Part shown: positions 44,745-52,908 of the stretch, piece by piece
Layout of the letters: each line of letters begins with the position of its first letter
Position numbering within the stretch: position 1 is the stretch's first letter
DNA from: Paenibacillus amylolyticus
GTDB taxonomy: Bacteria; Bacillota; Bacilli; Paenibacillales; Paenibacillaceae
DNA: 64,000 nt
Assembly: GCF_001570725.1 (NCBI RefSeq)
Contig: NZ_BCNV01000001.1
Location: 1,426,001 to 1,490,000, forward strand
Direction of reading: 5' to 3'
Translations under genes and position numbers: made by a program
Notes under the pieces: model-generated
Seen by the model: the letters and a program-made list of their open reading frames with translations, nothing else
What the model was told of the DNA's origin: nothing
The model's database searches: none

Positions 44745-45980
44745 ATGAAAAGTACAACAGCCTCATTGAACACGAATTCCACATCGCGTGTACGAATGGC
44801 ATTAATTCTGGGGACGCTGTCGGCCTTCGGGCCGTTGTCCCTGGATATGTATTTGCCCGCATTGCCCACGCTGGCTGATGAGTTCGGCTCATCTACCTCG
44901 TATGCTCAGCTCAGTTTGACGGCGTGCATGATTGGACTTGCGGTTGGTCAGTTGCTTGCAGGACCTCTAAGTGATGTACGTGGTCGGCGAACACCGCTCA
45001 TCGCAGGGCTTGTGCTCTATACCATCGCATCCATACTCTGCCTGGTCAGCCCCACGATGGGCTCTTTTGTTGTGCTGCGATTCATTCAGGGTGTAGCCGG
45101 AGCGGCCGGTATTGTCATCTCGCGTGCAATCGTCAGAGACGTATATTCGGGCCCGGAACTGACACGGTTCTTCTCCCTGTTAATGCTGATTAACGGTGTA
45201 GCACCGATCGCCGCACCGATCATTGGTGGACAGTTGTTGACGTATACGTCGTGGCGCGGCGTGTTTATTTTGTTGAGTCTCATCGGTATACTAACGCTGT
45301 TTGCTGTCATTTTCGGTCTTGGAGAAACATTACCTGCCAACCGCAGATCAAGCGGGGGACTGAAACAGACCTTGATTACGTTTCGCCAAATCGCAGGGGA
45401 TCGTCAGTTTATGGGTTATGCGTTAACTCAGGGCTTCGTAGCAGCTGGCATGTTTGCCTACATATCAGGTTCACCGTTTGTGCTTCAGAAAATATATGGG
45501 GTATCCCCGCAAATGTTCAGTGTTTGCTTCGCCATTAACGGGCTAGGCATTATTTTGGCTAGTCAGATTGCTGGCAGACTCGCAGGGAAAGTATCTGAAA
45601 CCCGCCTGTTAATTGCGGGGCTGCTAACCGCGGCGCTGGGAGGAACTTCACTGCTCATCGCGATCCTGGCGGGAGGCAATCTGATCTCTGTGCTGATTCC
45701 GTTATTTTTGGTGGTATCCAGTGTCGGGTTGGTCAATACCGCGTCCTTCGCCCTGGCTATGGCTAATCAGGAGAAGTCGGCAGGCAGTGCGTCTGCACTC
45801 ATAGGAGTGATGACATTCCTGTTTGGAGGTGTTGTCGCTCCGCTCGTAGGTCTCGGAGGAGAAGGAACAGCTGTGCCAATGGGAATCGTTATTGCGTGTG
45901 CTGATCTCGGTGCCTTGGTGATTTACTTCCTAATGGTCAGTAGAGGCAGGAAGCGTCAGAACGATCCGGCACTGAGTTAA
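44745..45980 (+). CDS. Bcr/CflA family multidrug efflux MFS transporter
   Basis: 411 residues, 12 helices. The family opening FGPLSLDMYLPALPTLADEF (~25-44) and GPLSDVRGRRTPLIAG (MFS motif, ~72-88), plus VRDVYSGPELTRFFSLLMLINGVAPIAAPIIGG, are characteristic of Bcr/CflA drug exporters. It starts 6 bp after the alarmone synthetase stop with GGGGAG as ribosome site, so the two probably form an operon, linking the stress alarmone to efflux. Confidence 0.92.
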   Translation: MKSTTASLNTNSTSRVRMALILGTLSAFGPLSLDMYLPALPTLADEFGSSTSYAQLSLTACMIGLAVGQLLAGPLSDVRGRRTPLIAGLVLYTIASILCLVSPTMGSFVVLRFIQGVAGAAGIVISRAIVRDVYSGPELTRFFSLLMLINGVAPIAAPIIGGQLLTYTSWRGVFILLSLIGILTLFAVIFGLGETLPANRRSSGGLKQTLITFRQIAGDRQFMGYALTQGFVAAGMFAYISGSPFVLQKIYGVSPQMFSVCFAINGLGIILASQIAGRLAGKVSETRLLIAGLLTAALGGTSLLIAILAGGNLISVLIPLFLVVSSVGLVNTASFALAMANQEKSAGSASALIGVMTFLFGGVVAPLVGLGGEGTAVPMGIVIACADLGALVIYFLMVSRGRKRQNDPALS

Positions 45981-46053
45981 AAGTACTGATTCTGTAAGCC
46001 TTAATATTGTTGAGTTTAGTTGGCAAGGTTACTTCTGTTTCAAAGAACGAATA

Positions 46054-46097
46054 AAGAGCCCCACTTGGAAGGAATTATGCTTCCAAGTGGGGCTCTT
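46054..46097. terminator. Perfect 18-bp-arm bidirectional terminator
   Basis: AAGAGCCCCACTTGGAAG and its exact complement enclose an 8-nt loop between convergent genes. Confidence 0.92.
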
Positions 46098-46128
46098 GCT
46101 TATAGGTAAGGACAGGGTAAGGACAGGT

Positions 46129-46737
46129 TTAGCAGAGCGCAAACAAAATCTGTGTATTCAACAGGATACCTGGCGTCTGGAATGGATAGAAGTACCCCAC
46201 TACAAAACCAAACAGATTAATGGCAGGCCACATCAGGTAGACATCATTGTAAGTGAATACAAGGGACCAACGGTTGTAGCAAAAGTTGGGCAGTGCACGT
46301 TCTTCATTATCCCGAGGTGCCGCTGCACCCGTTTGTGCAAATTGCACGGCTTGAGTGAGACTTTGTGGCTGTTGCTGGAGGAAGAGCGGAAGCAGACCCG
46401 GGCTGCTTTTGATCAGGTTATACAGGAAAAGCATTTCTGCCGGAGGCTGACCTACCGGACGAGGATAGGCACTAAGCAGCGTAGGCAGATTGCCTTGAGC
46501 CAGTTGCGCAGGTACACCCGGTGCTGTACCTGGGATTGTACCCGGAATGCCTCCAGGGATATATGGACCTGGTCCTCCGCCTGGAATGAATGGAGGATAG
46601 GAGCCTTGGCCGCCAGGTATACCAGGAAATGTCGGACCTCCCGGTGTGCCGCCACCTCCACCACCTGGGAACAGTGGAGGCAGTTGAAATGAACGGTCTT
46701 CTCCATAGCCTAGATAAGGGTTATATTCGTAATACAT
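46129..46737 (-). CDS. Gly/Pro-rich protein, possibly a spore or surface protein
   Basis: About 202 residues. A Tyr-rich head (MYYEYNPYLGYGED) is followed by a collagen-like but irregular Gly-Pro region (~22-75: PGGGGGGTPGG, FPGIPGG, YIPGGIPGTIPG), then a globular part (~80-200) with hydrophobic C-terminal stretch WPAINLFGFVVGYFYPF. No signal peptide. Start ATG 46737 with AGGAAGG upstream; the frame can extend to 46779. The composition recalls spore-coat or exosporium proteins of Bacillales, but I recognise no family. Confidence 0.65.
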   Translation of the reverse strand: MYYEYNPYLGYGEDRSFQLPPLFPGGGGGGTPGGPTFPGIPGGQGSYPPFIPGGGPGPYIPGGIPGTIPGTAPGVPAQLAQGNLPTLLSAYPRPVGQPPAEMLFLYNLIKSSPGLLPLFLQQQPQSLTQAVQFAQTGAAAPRDNEERALPNFCYNRWSLVFTYNDVYLMWPAINLFGFVVGYFYPFQTPGILLNTQILFALC

Positions 46738-46830
46738 GTACAGAACATCCTTCCTGTCGTCGTATTCTGCATACAGCATATGGCGGCATCCGCCTATATG
46801 TGAATCTCGTCAAGAAGATTTTATATGATC

Positions 46831-47060
46831 TATATAGTTGAACTAATCATTTACACCAAACGGAGAGGATAGAAAAAACCTGAAAAAGCGAAGCTGTCGC
46901 CTAAAATCTTTCTGAAAGAAAGCTGCATCGGAAGCATACGCTATCTCCTTATTTTCCCTTGGAGAAAAGGGAATCGTAAAAAAATCTGGGGATAACAGCG
47001 ATTGGAAGGTTGTTCTATCATCGTAGTGTCAGTGTAAATAAATTTTAGTTCAACTGTATA
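46831..47060 (+). repeat. Interspersed structured repeat, copy 4 (long form), upstream of the siderophore-binding gene
   Basis: A 230-bp copy with both terminal inverted repeats (46831-46856; 47032-47060). It has the CTTTCTGAAAGAAAG hairpin, the inner hairpin TTCCCTT-GGAGA-AAGGGAA (about 46953-46973), and the invariant 15-mer at 46988-47002. GATAGAA (46868-46874) pairs exactly with TTCTATC (47013-47019), a compensatory change relative to copy 3. The Fur-controlled promoter lies 18 bp beyond its right end, so here the element is upstream of, not inside, that transcript. Confidence 0.9.
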
Positions 47061-47078
47061 GCGCAGAGCATAATCGAA

Positions 47079-47111
47079 TTGACAACTGAACTGATAACAA
47101 TTATCATTGTC
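47079..47111 (+). promoter_or_regulatory. Sigma-A promoter with Fur box
   Basis: TTGACA (47079-47084) and TATCAT (47102-47107) are 17 bases apart. The spacer contains TGATAACAATTATCA (47092-47106), the 7-1-7 Fur box with a single deviation. Iron-bound Fur would block RNA polymerase directly, so the downstream lipoprotein is predicted to be made in iron shortage. Confidence 0.85.
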
Positions 47112-47227
47112 AATGGAATTGGACAAAGGTACATACGGATATTATATGTGTCAATAATAGTATTTGAACGTAGATATCTGTCATAATAACGCCGAATAAG
47201 GTGTTCATATTGAAAGGGGTTAATAAA

Positions 47228-48220
47228 GTGTTAAAGAGTAATAGAAAGATGATTATGCTTCTAATTACGGTGATGGTCATGTCCATCTGGTTGGCAGCGT
47301 GTGGAGCGAAGCCTGCAGAGAACGGAGCAGCGGGAGAGAACGATACAACAACGGAGACAGAGACGCAAACAGAAGCCCCGACAGAACGCACGTTAACAGA
47401 TGCAATGGGACACGAAGTAACCATCCCGGCTAATCCGGAGCGCGTTATCGCAGCTTATCTGGAAGACAATCTAGTAACAATAGGTGTTAAGCCAGTTGCC
47501 CAATGGTCTGTAGCCAACGGAATTCAGGAATATCTACAAAAAGATCTGAATGGTATCCCTACAATTGCCTTCGATCTGCCTTTCGAAGCGGTAACAAGTT
47601 TTAACCCGGATCTGATTATTATCGGTTCCGAAAGTGTGGTTGAAGGTGAGAAGTACGAACAGTACAGTAAGATTGCACCGACTTACGTACTCGGCGATGA
47701 AATCAATAGCGACTGGCGCAAAACGCAACTGAAAATCGGTGAAATTTTGAATAAGAGTGCCGAAGCACAGAAAGCGCTGGATGATTACGAAGTTAAAGCA
47801 ACAGAAATCAAGGAAAAGATCAACACCGTTACAGGTGGAACGAAATCGGCAGCGGCCATTTGGTTGGTTAGCGGCAAGTTCTTCATCGTAAGTGACAATG
47901 TATCGAGTGGAGAAGTAATGTACAAAGAATTGGGACTTGTAGAGCCTGAAGTTGTAAAAGAAATCTCTGCGAGTGCTACAGGTAACTGGTCTTCCATCTC
48001 AATGGAGAAATTGGCTGAAATGGATGTAGACTACTTGTTCTTTGTGAATAGTGATGAAGGTGCAGGTTCAGAAGCACTGAAAGATCCGGTATGGCAAAGC
48101 ATCCTGGCTGTGAAAAATGGTAATTTGTTCGAATTTCCCCGTTCTAGCAGCTGGCTGTATAGTGGAGTTCAAGCGAACCTTCAAATTATGGAAGACATTC
48201 AGAACAGCATCGTTAAATAA
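47228..48220 (+). CDS. Iron-siderophore ABC transporter substrate-binding lipoprotein
   Basis: 330 residues: signal peptide with lipobox WLAAC (~21-25), a Thr/Glu-rich tether (~30-60), then the two-lobe FecB/FhuD-type binding fold starting ERTLTDAMGHEVTIPANPERVIAAY. It delivers a ferric siderophore to a FecCD-type permease. The start is GTG 47228, nine bases after GAAAGGGG; the frame back to 47201 contains the ribosome site. No permease or ATPase gene is adjacent, so it is an orphan receptor that must share a transporter elsewhere. Fur control is visible upstream. Confidence 0.93.
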   Translation: MLKSNRKMIMLLITVMVMSIWLAACGAKPAENGAAGENDTTTETETQTEAPTERTLTDAMGHEVTIPANPERVIAAYLEDNLVTIGVKPVAQWSVANGIQEYLQKDLNGIPTIAFDLPFEAVTSFNPDLIIIGSESVVEGEKYEQYSKIAPTYVLGDEINSDWRKTQLKIGEILNKSAEAQKALDDYEVKATEIKEKINTVTGGTKSAAAIWLVSGKFFIVSDNVSSGEVMYKELGLVEPEVVKEISASATGNWSSISMEKLAEMDVDYLFFVNSDEGAGSEALKDPVWQSILAVKNGNLFEFPRSSSWLYSGVQANLQIMEDIQNSIVK

Positions 48221-48248
48221 GAAATAACTAATATGAAATGGCATGTTC

Positions 48249-48285
48249 AAACTCCTTGGTGCAATGGGTACCAGGGAGTTTTTTT
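48249..48285 (+). terminator. Terminator after the siderophore-binding gene
   Basis: AACTCC-TGGT pairs with ACCA-GGAGTT, followed by seven T. Confidence 0.85.
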
Positions 48286-48389
48286 GTTAATTCAGCATTT
48301 TACGATATATAATAAAGAAGTAGAATCATTGTCATGTCATGAATTAGAGTTGTCATTTACTTCACGAGCAGGGAAGGGGATATTTACAT

Positions 48390-49010
48390 ATGTATACATT
48401 GGATCCACGTGAAATAACGGGAAGAGACAACTATAAACTGATGAGTGGTTCAGTGGTGCCACGTCCAATTGCTTTTGTGACGACACGTTCAGATGAGTAT
48501 GGTGTGATTAACGCAGCGCCTTTTAGTTTCTTCAATGTGGTTAGTTCGGACCCACCACTGTTATCCATATCCATTGCACGTAAAGACGGGATCATGAAAG
48601 ATACCGCACGCAATGTGCTTGCTCATAAAGAACTGGTGGTGCATATCTGTGATGAAGAAATTATAGCCGAAGTGAATGAGACAGCAGCCATACTGGAACC
48701 CCACGAAAGTGAGCTTGAGCGGACAAAACTTACTATAGTGCCAAGTACCAAAGTTTCAGTTCCGGGAATTCAGGAAGCACTCATTCGGATGGAGTGCGAG
48801 CTGTATCAGCACATTCCGATCACGAACGATGAGGGCAAACCAGCCAGTGATCTGCTGCTAGTACGCATTGAACAGTATCATTTCAGCGAACAAGTCTATA
48901 ATCCTGATAAAGGCTATATCCTGATGGATCATTTGAAACCAGTCAGCCGACTGGCGGGTAATGATTATGCCAAGCTTGGGGAGAGATTTACAATAATTCG
49001 GCCTGAATAG
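48390..49010 (+). CDS. Flavin reductase-like domain protein
   Basis: 206 residues of the flavin reductase-like/FMN-binding split barrel family (DIM6/NTAB). SGSVVPRPIAFVTTRSDEYGVINAAPFSFFNVVSSDPPLLSISI is the FMN-site signature (~18-60). It likely binds FMN and reduces a flavin or other substrate with NAD(P)H; partner unknown. AGGGAAGGGG precedes the ATG. It stands alone between terminators. Confidence 0.88.
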   Translation: MYTLDPREITGRDNYKLMSGSVVPRPIAFVTTRSDEYGVINAAPFSFFNVVSSDPPLLSISIARKDGIMKDTARNVLAHKELVVHICDEEIIAEVNETAAILEPHESELERTKLTIVPSTKVSVPGIQEALIRMECELYQHIPITNDEGKPASDLLLVRIEQYHFSEQVYNPDKGYILMDHLKPVSRLAGNDYAKLGERFTIIRPE

Positions 49011-49058
49011 TTCTGACAGATTAGAAATGTAATATATGAATGGGTTTGACCCAATAGC

Positions 49059-49103
49059 AAAGGCGGACAGCATGTGCGAAACTCGCATATGTTGTCCGCC
49101 TTT
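49059..49103 (+). terminator. Terminator after the flavin reductase-like gene
   Basis: AAAGGCGGACA and TGTCCGCCTTT are exact arms with an inner TGCGA/TCGCA helix. Confidence 0.85.
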
Positions 49104-49201
49104 GCTTGTTGATATGAACATAAACGGGACAGGGAGTGAATAGACTTGTACTATATCCTGCACATTTCATATGAACCATTTATATATAGGAGGTTAAGCC
49201 G

Positions 49202-50356
49202 ATGAACCAGCTTGAGGGAACTACAGGCGCAAGTATTATGGGAATAGGGACGGCGTTGCCAGCCCACCGTATTGAGCAAAAGGATGTGTCTGCCCGTCTC
49301 GCGCAAGCGCTGGAACATGAGCCGGATGCGAGAAGATGGGCGAAGCGAATCTTTAATCAGTGTGGTGTGGAGACTCGTTATACATGTGAACCAAATCTGC
49401 TTGAGCCTGTGGAGGCTTGCCGATATTTACCCTTTACTTCTACAGAAGAAGTCCCGACTACAACCGAGCGTATGGCCAAATACAAAGCTGCTGCTGTTCC
49501 ACTTGGTCTCGAGGCGGCAGGACAGGCCCTTCACGATGCAGACGTATCATCCGTGGAACTTACGCATCTCATCACGGTTAGCTGCACAGGGCAATTCCTG
49601 CCTGGGCTTGATGTTCGGCTGATCCAGCAGCTTGAACTTTCACCGCAGATCAACCGGATTCCACTGGTGTTTCAAGGATGTGCAGCCGGTCTGAAGGCGA
49701 TCCAATTGGCGAATTCAATCGTAACGACAGATCAGAAGGCTAAGGTTCTCATCGTGTGTGTCGAACTGTGTACGCTTCACTTCCAGCCATCTGCCAAACG
49801 AGATGACCTATATGCTGCATCGTTCTTCGGAGACGGAGCATCTGCCTGTGTCATCGGTGCCTCAGGAACAGGCCGCAATGAATGTTTTCGACTGGGCCGT
49901 GGGCACTCAACGTTGCTCCCTGACTGTGCAGAAGAGATGATCTGGGAAGTAGGCAATACAGGCTTCGATCTCTACCTGTCACCTCAGATTCCGAAGCTGC
50001 TTGGTTTGCATCTCGGTCCAGAAGTAGAGCGTTTATTGAAGGGAAGTGCTTTACCAGAAATATGGGCGATCCATCCAGGAGGCAGAGGCATCGTGGATGC
50101 CGTTCAGAAGCTGTATCAGTTGACAGATGAGCAGGTCTCCTACAGCCGAAACATCCTGCGGGATTATGGCAACCTATCGTCCGTGACGATTCTTTTTGTT
50201 CTTCAAGCGATCCGCGAGGATTACAGACAGAAGGAAGAGCATTCCAGTGGGATAGCGCTGGCCTTTGGCCCGGGATTAACAGCAGAGTTACTTCCTTTTA
50301 CATACATCCCTGCCCCCATAGCGAACAGAACACCTGTGAATCATGGCATTCAATAG
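49202..50356 (+). CDS. Type III polyketide synthase
   Basis: A chalcone/stilbene synthase-like homodimeric ketosynthase, 384 residues, condensing malonyl-CoA units onto a (usually fatty) acyl-CoA to give pyrones or resorcinols. The triad is visible: Cys in VFQGCAAGLK (~160), His in WAIHPGGRGIVDAV (~300) and Asn in RDYGNLSSVTILFV (~333). In Bacillus the homologue bcsA/bpsA is followed by a methyltransferase; here an MMPL exporter follows 110 bp downstream, which suggests a secreted or membrane-inserted alkyl polyketide. TAGGAGG precedes the ATG. Confidence 0.92.
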   Translation: MNQLEGTTGASIMGIGTALPAHRIEQKDVSARLAQALEHEPDARRWAKRIFNQCGVETRYTCEPNLLEPVEACRYLPFTSTEEVPTTTERMAKYKAAAVPLGLEAAGQALHDADVSSVELTHLITVSCTGQFLPGLDVRLIQQLELSPQINRIPLVFQGCAAGLKAIQLANSIVTTDQKAKVLIVCVELCTLHFQPSAKRDDLYAASFFGDGASACVIGASGTGRNECFRLGRGHSTLLPDCAEEMIWEVGNTGFDLYLSPQIPKLLGLHLGPEVERLLKGSALPEIWAIHPGGRGIVDAVQKLYQLTDEQVSYSRNILRDYGNLSSVTILFVLQAIREDYRQKEEHSSGIALAFGPGLTAELLPFTYIPAPIANRTPVNHGIQ

Positions 50357-50465
50357 TTCACGAACCCGAGTGAAGGAGATATACACCGCAAGTGTATGAA
50401 TGTACTTATAAATCTTACCGATGAACATAATCGAATGACTAATCTGATCGCAGAGGAGCTAAGGT

Positions 50466-52718
50466 ATGGGTTATCGCAGACTTGCTGTCCTCATCAGCCG
50501 ATATCCGCGGTTCATTATTCTCTGCTGGGTGTTTATCATCGGGATGTCAGCGGTCTGGGCGTGGAAGTTACCTGACATTGTACAGGATCATGGGTTGAAA
50601 CAAGTTCACGGGGATGCGCAAGCGGTTGAGCTTGTTCTGGAGGACGAATTCGGTTCTCCTGCTGATCCGGTGATTCTGGTTTTTGAAAAAAAGGAAAATA
50701 CCTCACCGTTAGTGTTCCGGCAGTGGATCAGGGATCGTCTGACACAGGTTCAAGCGCTGCCTGCAGTAACCTCTATCACATCTCCTCTGGATGCTAGAGA
50801 AGGGATGATGCTGCAAGAGAATAGGGCTTATGCCCTTGTGAAGATGGATGTGCCCGCGCATCAGATGGGTCCTCCACTGAAGCAACTGCGCGCCGTGCTG
50901 GCAACAGACGGCCCAGGTACGGTCCAATTGACGGGAAAGGCGGTCGTGCAGCAGGATGTGAATCACCTGAGCTTTCGTGACCTGGAACGAGCAGAGATAG
51001 TGGGAATTCCGATTGCCCTGATCGTTCTGTGCTTCGCATTCAGGGGGCTATATGCTGCATGGATTGCCGTCATGATGGGGATTAGTGCTGTGATTACGGC
51101 TATGGGGGTCACGTCTCTCCTTGGTTATCATCTGGAACTGTCCAACTTTATCATTAACGTAATTCCCATGGTGGGCATGGCACTTAGTATAGACTTTGCC
51201 CTGATCATCCTGAGCAGGTACAGGGAAGAACTTCAGCGTGTCTATAAAGATGAAGACGAAACTAAGGATCAGGGCAGCCCTATGGTTATGCATAGTGAGG
51301 CTCTGCGGAGCGAGATTCTTCAGCGAACATTGCGAACAGCAGGCAGAGCAGTGTTGTTCTCGGCAGCTTGCGTGCTCCTTGGACTGTTGGGTCTGCTCTG
51401 GATCAGGCTTCCGATGTTTCTGAGTGTATCCTTGGGGGCCATCATCGTTCTGCTCTTATCTCTACTGTTAAATATAACGCTGTTGCCAGCCCTACTATCA
51501 CTGTCTGCGGATCGTGTCTTCAGGCGAAATTCAGTCCATTCGTTACCAAGACGTTCGGTCTGGCATAGATGGTCAGCGATGGTCATGAAACGACCAGTCA
51601 GAATGGCCATCGGAGGTACGTTTGTGCTGCTCCTCTGTGTCTATCCAGTGACCCGGCTGGAATTGTCTATCCCGGATGCCTCTTCACTGCCAGAGAGAAT
51701 GGAGTCCCGCCAAGCAGCAGAGCAGTTTAAGCATGATTTGGGACAAAAGGATACCTCCACCATCGAGATGGTGATTGGCGGACAGCAGGAGCTGTTGACT
51801 GCTTCGCACTGGCAGATGGCCCACAACAAAGCACATCAACTTCTGCAGGACTCGGGCGTATTGAGCATTATTTCACCATGGGGTCTGTTGCAGCCTGATC
51901 AAACTAATGTGCAAAGCCAAAACCATTTTCAAATTCCACCGTCATCGCTCCCTTCTTCCATAGAAGGCAAGGAGTCTACAAGGACGGCATGGCTGCGTTC
52001 AACGGTTTCTGATCATTCGATTCGATTGGTAGCCACCGTGCGTGGGGAGCCCGGTTCGGAACAGGTCGCAGACTGGCTGGAACGAATGAGGAAGAGCGAT
52101 CATGCCCTGGGTTTCAACGACATAAAACTACGTTATGGTGGTGAAGCTGCGAAACAACATGAAATTATGCAGGAAGTTACAAGTCAACTGCCCAAAGTGC
52201 TGGTATTTGTAGTAGTCACCAACTATCTTGTGCTACTGGCAGCATTCCGATCGCTGCTCATTCCAATCAAGGCGATTGTGATGAATCTGCTCAGTTTAGC
52301 CGCTTCATTTGGCATATTGGTGTGGGTGTTTAATGAGGGCCATCTGGGGATGGAGCCTTCAGCCATTGCCATTATGATTCCGGTATTTATTGCAGGATTG
52401 GTGTTTGGCATATCCATGGATTATGGTGTGTTTATGCTCAGCCGGATTCAGGAAGTCTATAGACAAACCGGAGACAGTGATGTGGCCGTCCAGCAGGGAT
52501 TGGCTTCAACGGGGCGTCTGGTTACCTCCGCGGCGGCCATTCTGCTGGCGGTGACCGTACCGTTTGCTTTTGCAGAAGTTGCAGGGGTTAGACAGTTAGG
52601 GATTGGGATAACCGCCGCGGTATTGATTGACGTTACTCTGATCCGTCTAATACTGATACCAGCACTGATGAAGTTGATGGGCCGGTGGAACTGGTGGTTG
52701 CCGGGTCAGATCAAATGA
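50466..52718 (+). CDS. MMPL family RND transporter
   Basis: 750 residues. Two halves, each with one helix, a ~140-residue extracellular domain and a bundle of five to six helices: the halves begin near 15 and 365. Motifs VGMALSIDFALIILSRYREE (~237-256) and GLVFGISMDYGVFMLSRIQEVY (~642-663) carry the Asp residues of the proton relay. MMPL proteins export lipids and hydrophobic polyketides. The position behind the type III PKS, in the same direction, suggests it exports the PKS product. Start ATG 50466 after AGAGGAG. Confidence 0.9.
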   Translation: MGYRRLAVLISRYPRFIILCWVFIIGMSAVWAWKLPDIVQDHGLKQVHGDAQAVELVLEDEFGSPADPVILVFEKKENTSPLVFRQWIRDRLTQVQALPAVTSITSPLDAREGMMLQENRAYALVKMDVPAHQMGPPLKQLRAVLATDGPGTVQLTGKAVVQQDVNHLSFRDLERAEIVGIPIALIVLCFAFRGLYAAWIAVMMGISAVITAMGVTSLLGYHLELSNFIINVIPMVGMALSIDFALIILSRYREELQRVYKDEDETKDQGSPMVMHSEALRSEILQRTLRTAGRAVLFSAACVLLGLLGLLWIRLPMFLSVSLGAIIVLLLSLLLNITLLPALLSLSADRVFRRNSVHSLPRRSVWHRWSAMVMKRPVRMAIGGTFVLLLCVYPVTRLELSIPDASSLPERMESRQAAEQFKHDLGQKDTSTIEMVIGGQQELLTASHWQMAHNKAHQLLQDSGVLSIISPWGLLQPDQTNVQSQNHFQIPPSSLPSSIEGKESTRTAWLRSTVSDHSIRLVATVRGEPGSEQVADWLERMRKSDHALGFNDIKLRYGGEAAKQHEIMQEVTSQLPKVLVFVVVTNYLVLLAAFRSLLIPIKAIVMNLLSLAASFGILVWVFNEGHLGMEPSAIAIMIPVFIAGLVFGISMDYGVFMLSRIQEVYRQTGDSDVAVQQGLASTGRLVTSAAAILLAVTVPFAFAEVAGVRQLGIGITAAVLIDVTLIRLILIPALMKLMGRWNWWLPGQIK

Positions 52719-52764
52719 AGGATATTTCCGAAGCCCAAAAGCAGGCCAGGAATATCCTTTTTTT
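52718..52764 (+). terminator. Terminator of the PKS-MMPL unit
   Basis: AAGGATATTCC-like arm and GGAATATCCTT around a GC-containing loop, then seven T; it begins at the MMPL stop codon. Confidence 0.8.
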
Positions 52765-52908
52765 GGATGGAAATCATGTGATTCCAATCAAAACAGGCAA
52801 ACATGTTCAATTCTTGGACGAGTTAAAGTCCTATAATGGATGGGATCAATTCCTTATGACGGTCTTTCATCTACGTTATCCTACGAAAAACAGGAGGGAC
52901 ACAGGGCA

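Noticed and set aside
50396..50573. Short frame between the PKS and MMPL genes with GAAGGAG upstream
   Set aside because: Spacing to the ATG is too long, and most of it overlaps the MMPL N-terminus in another frame.
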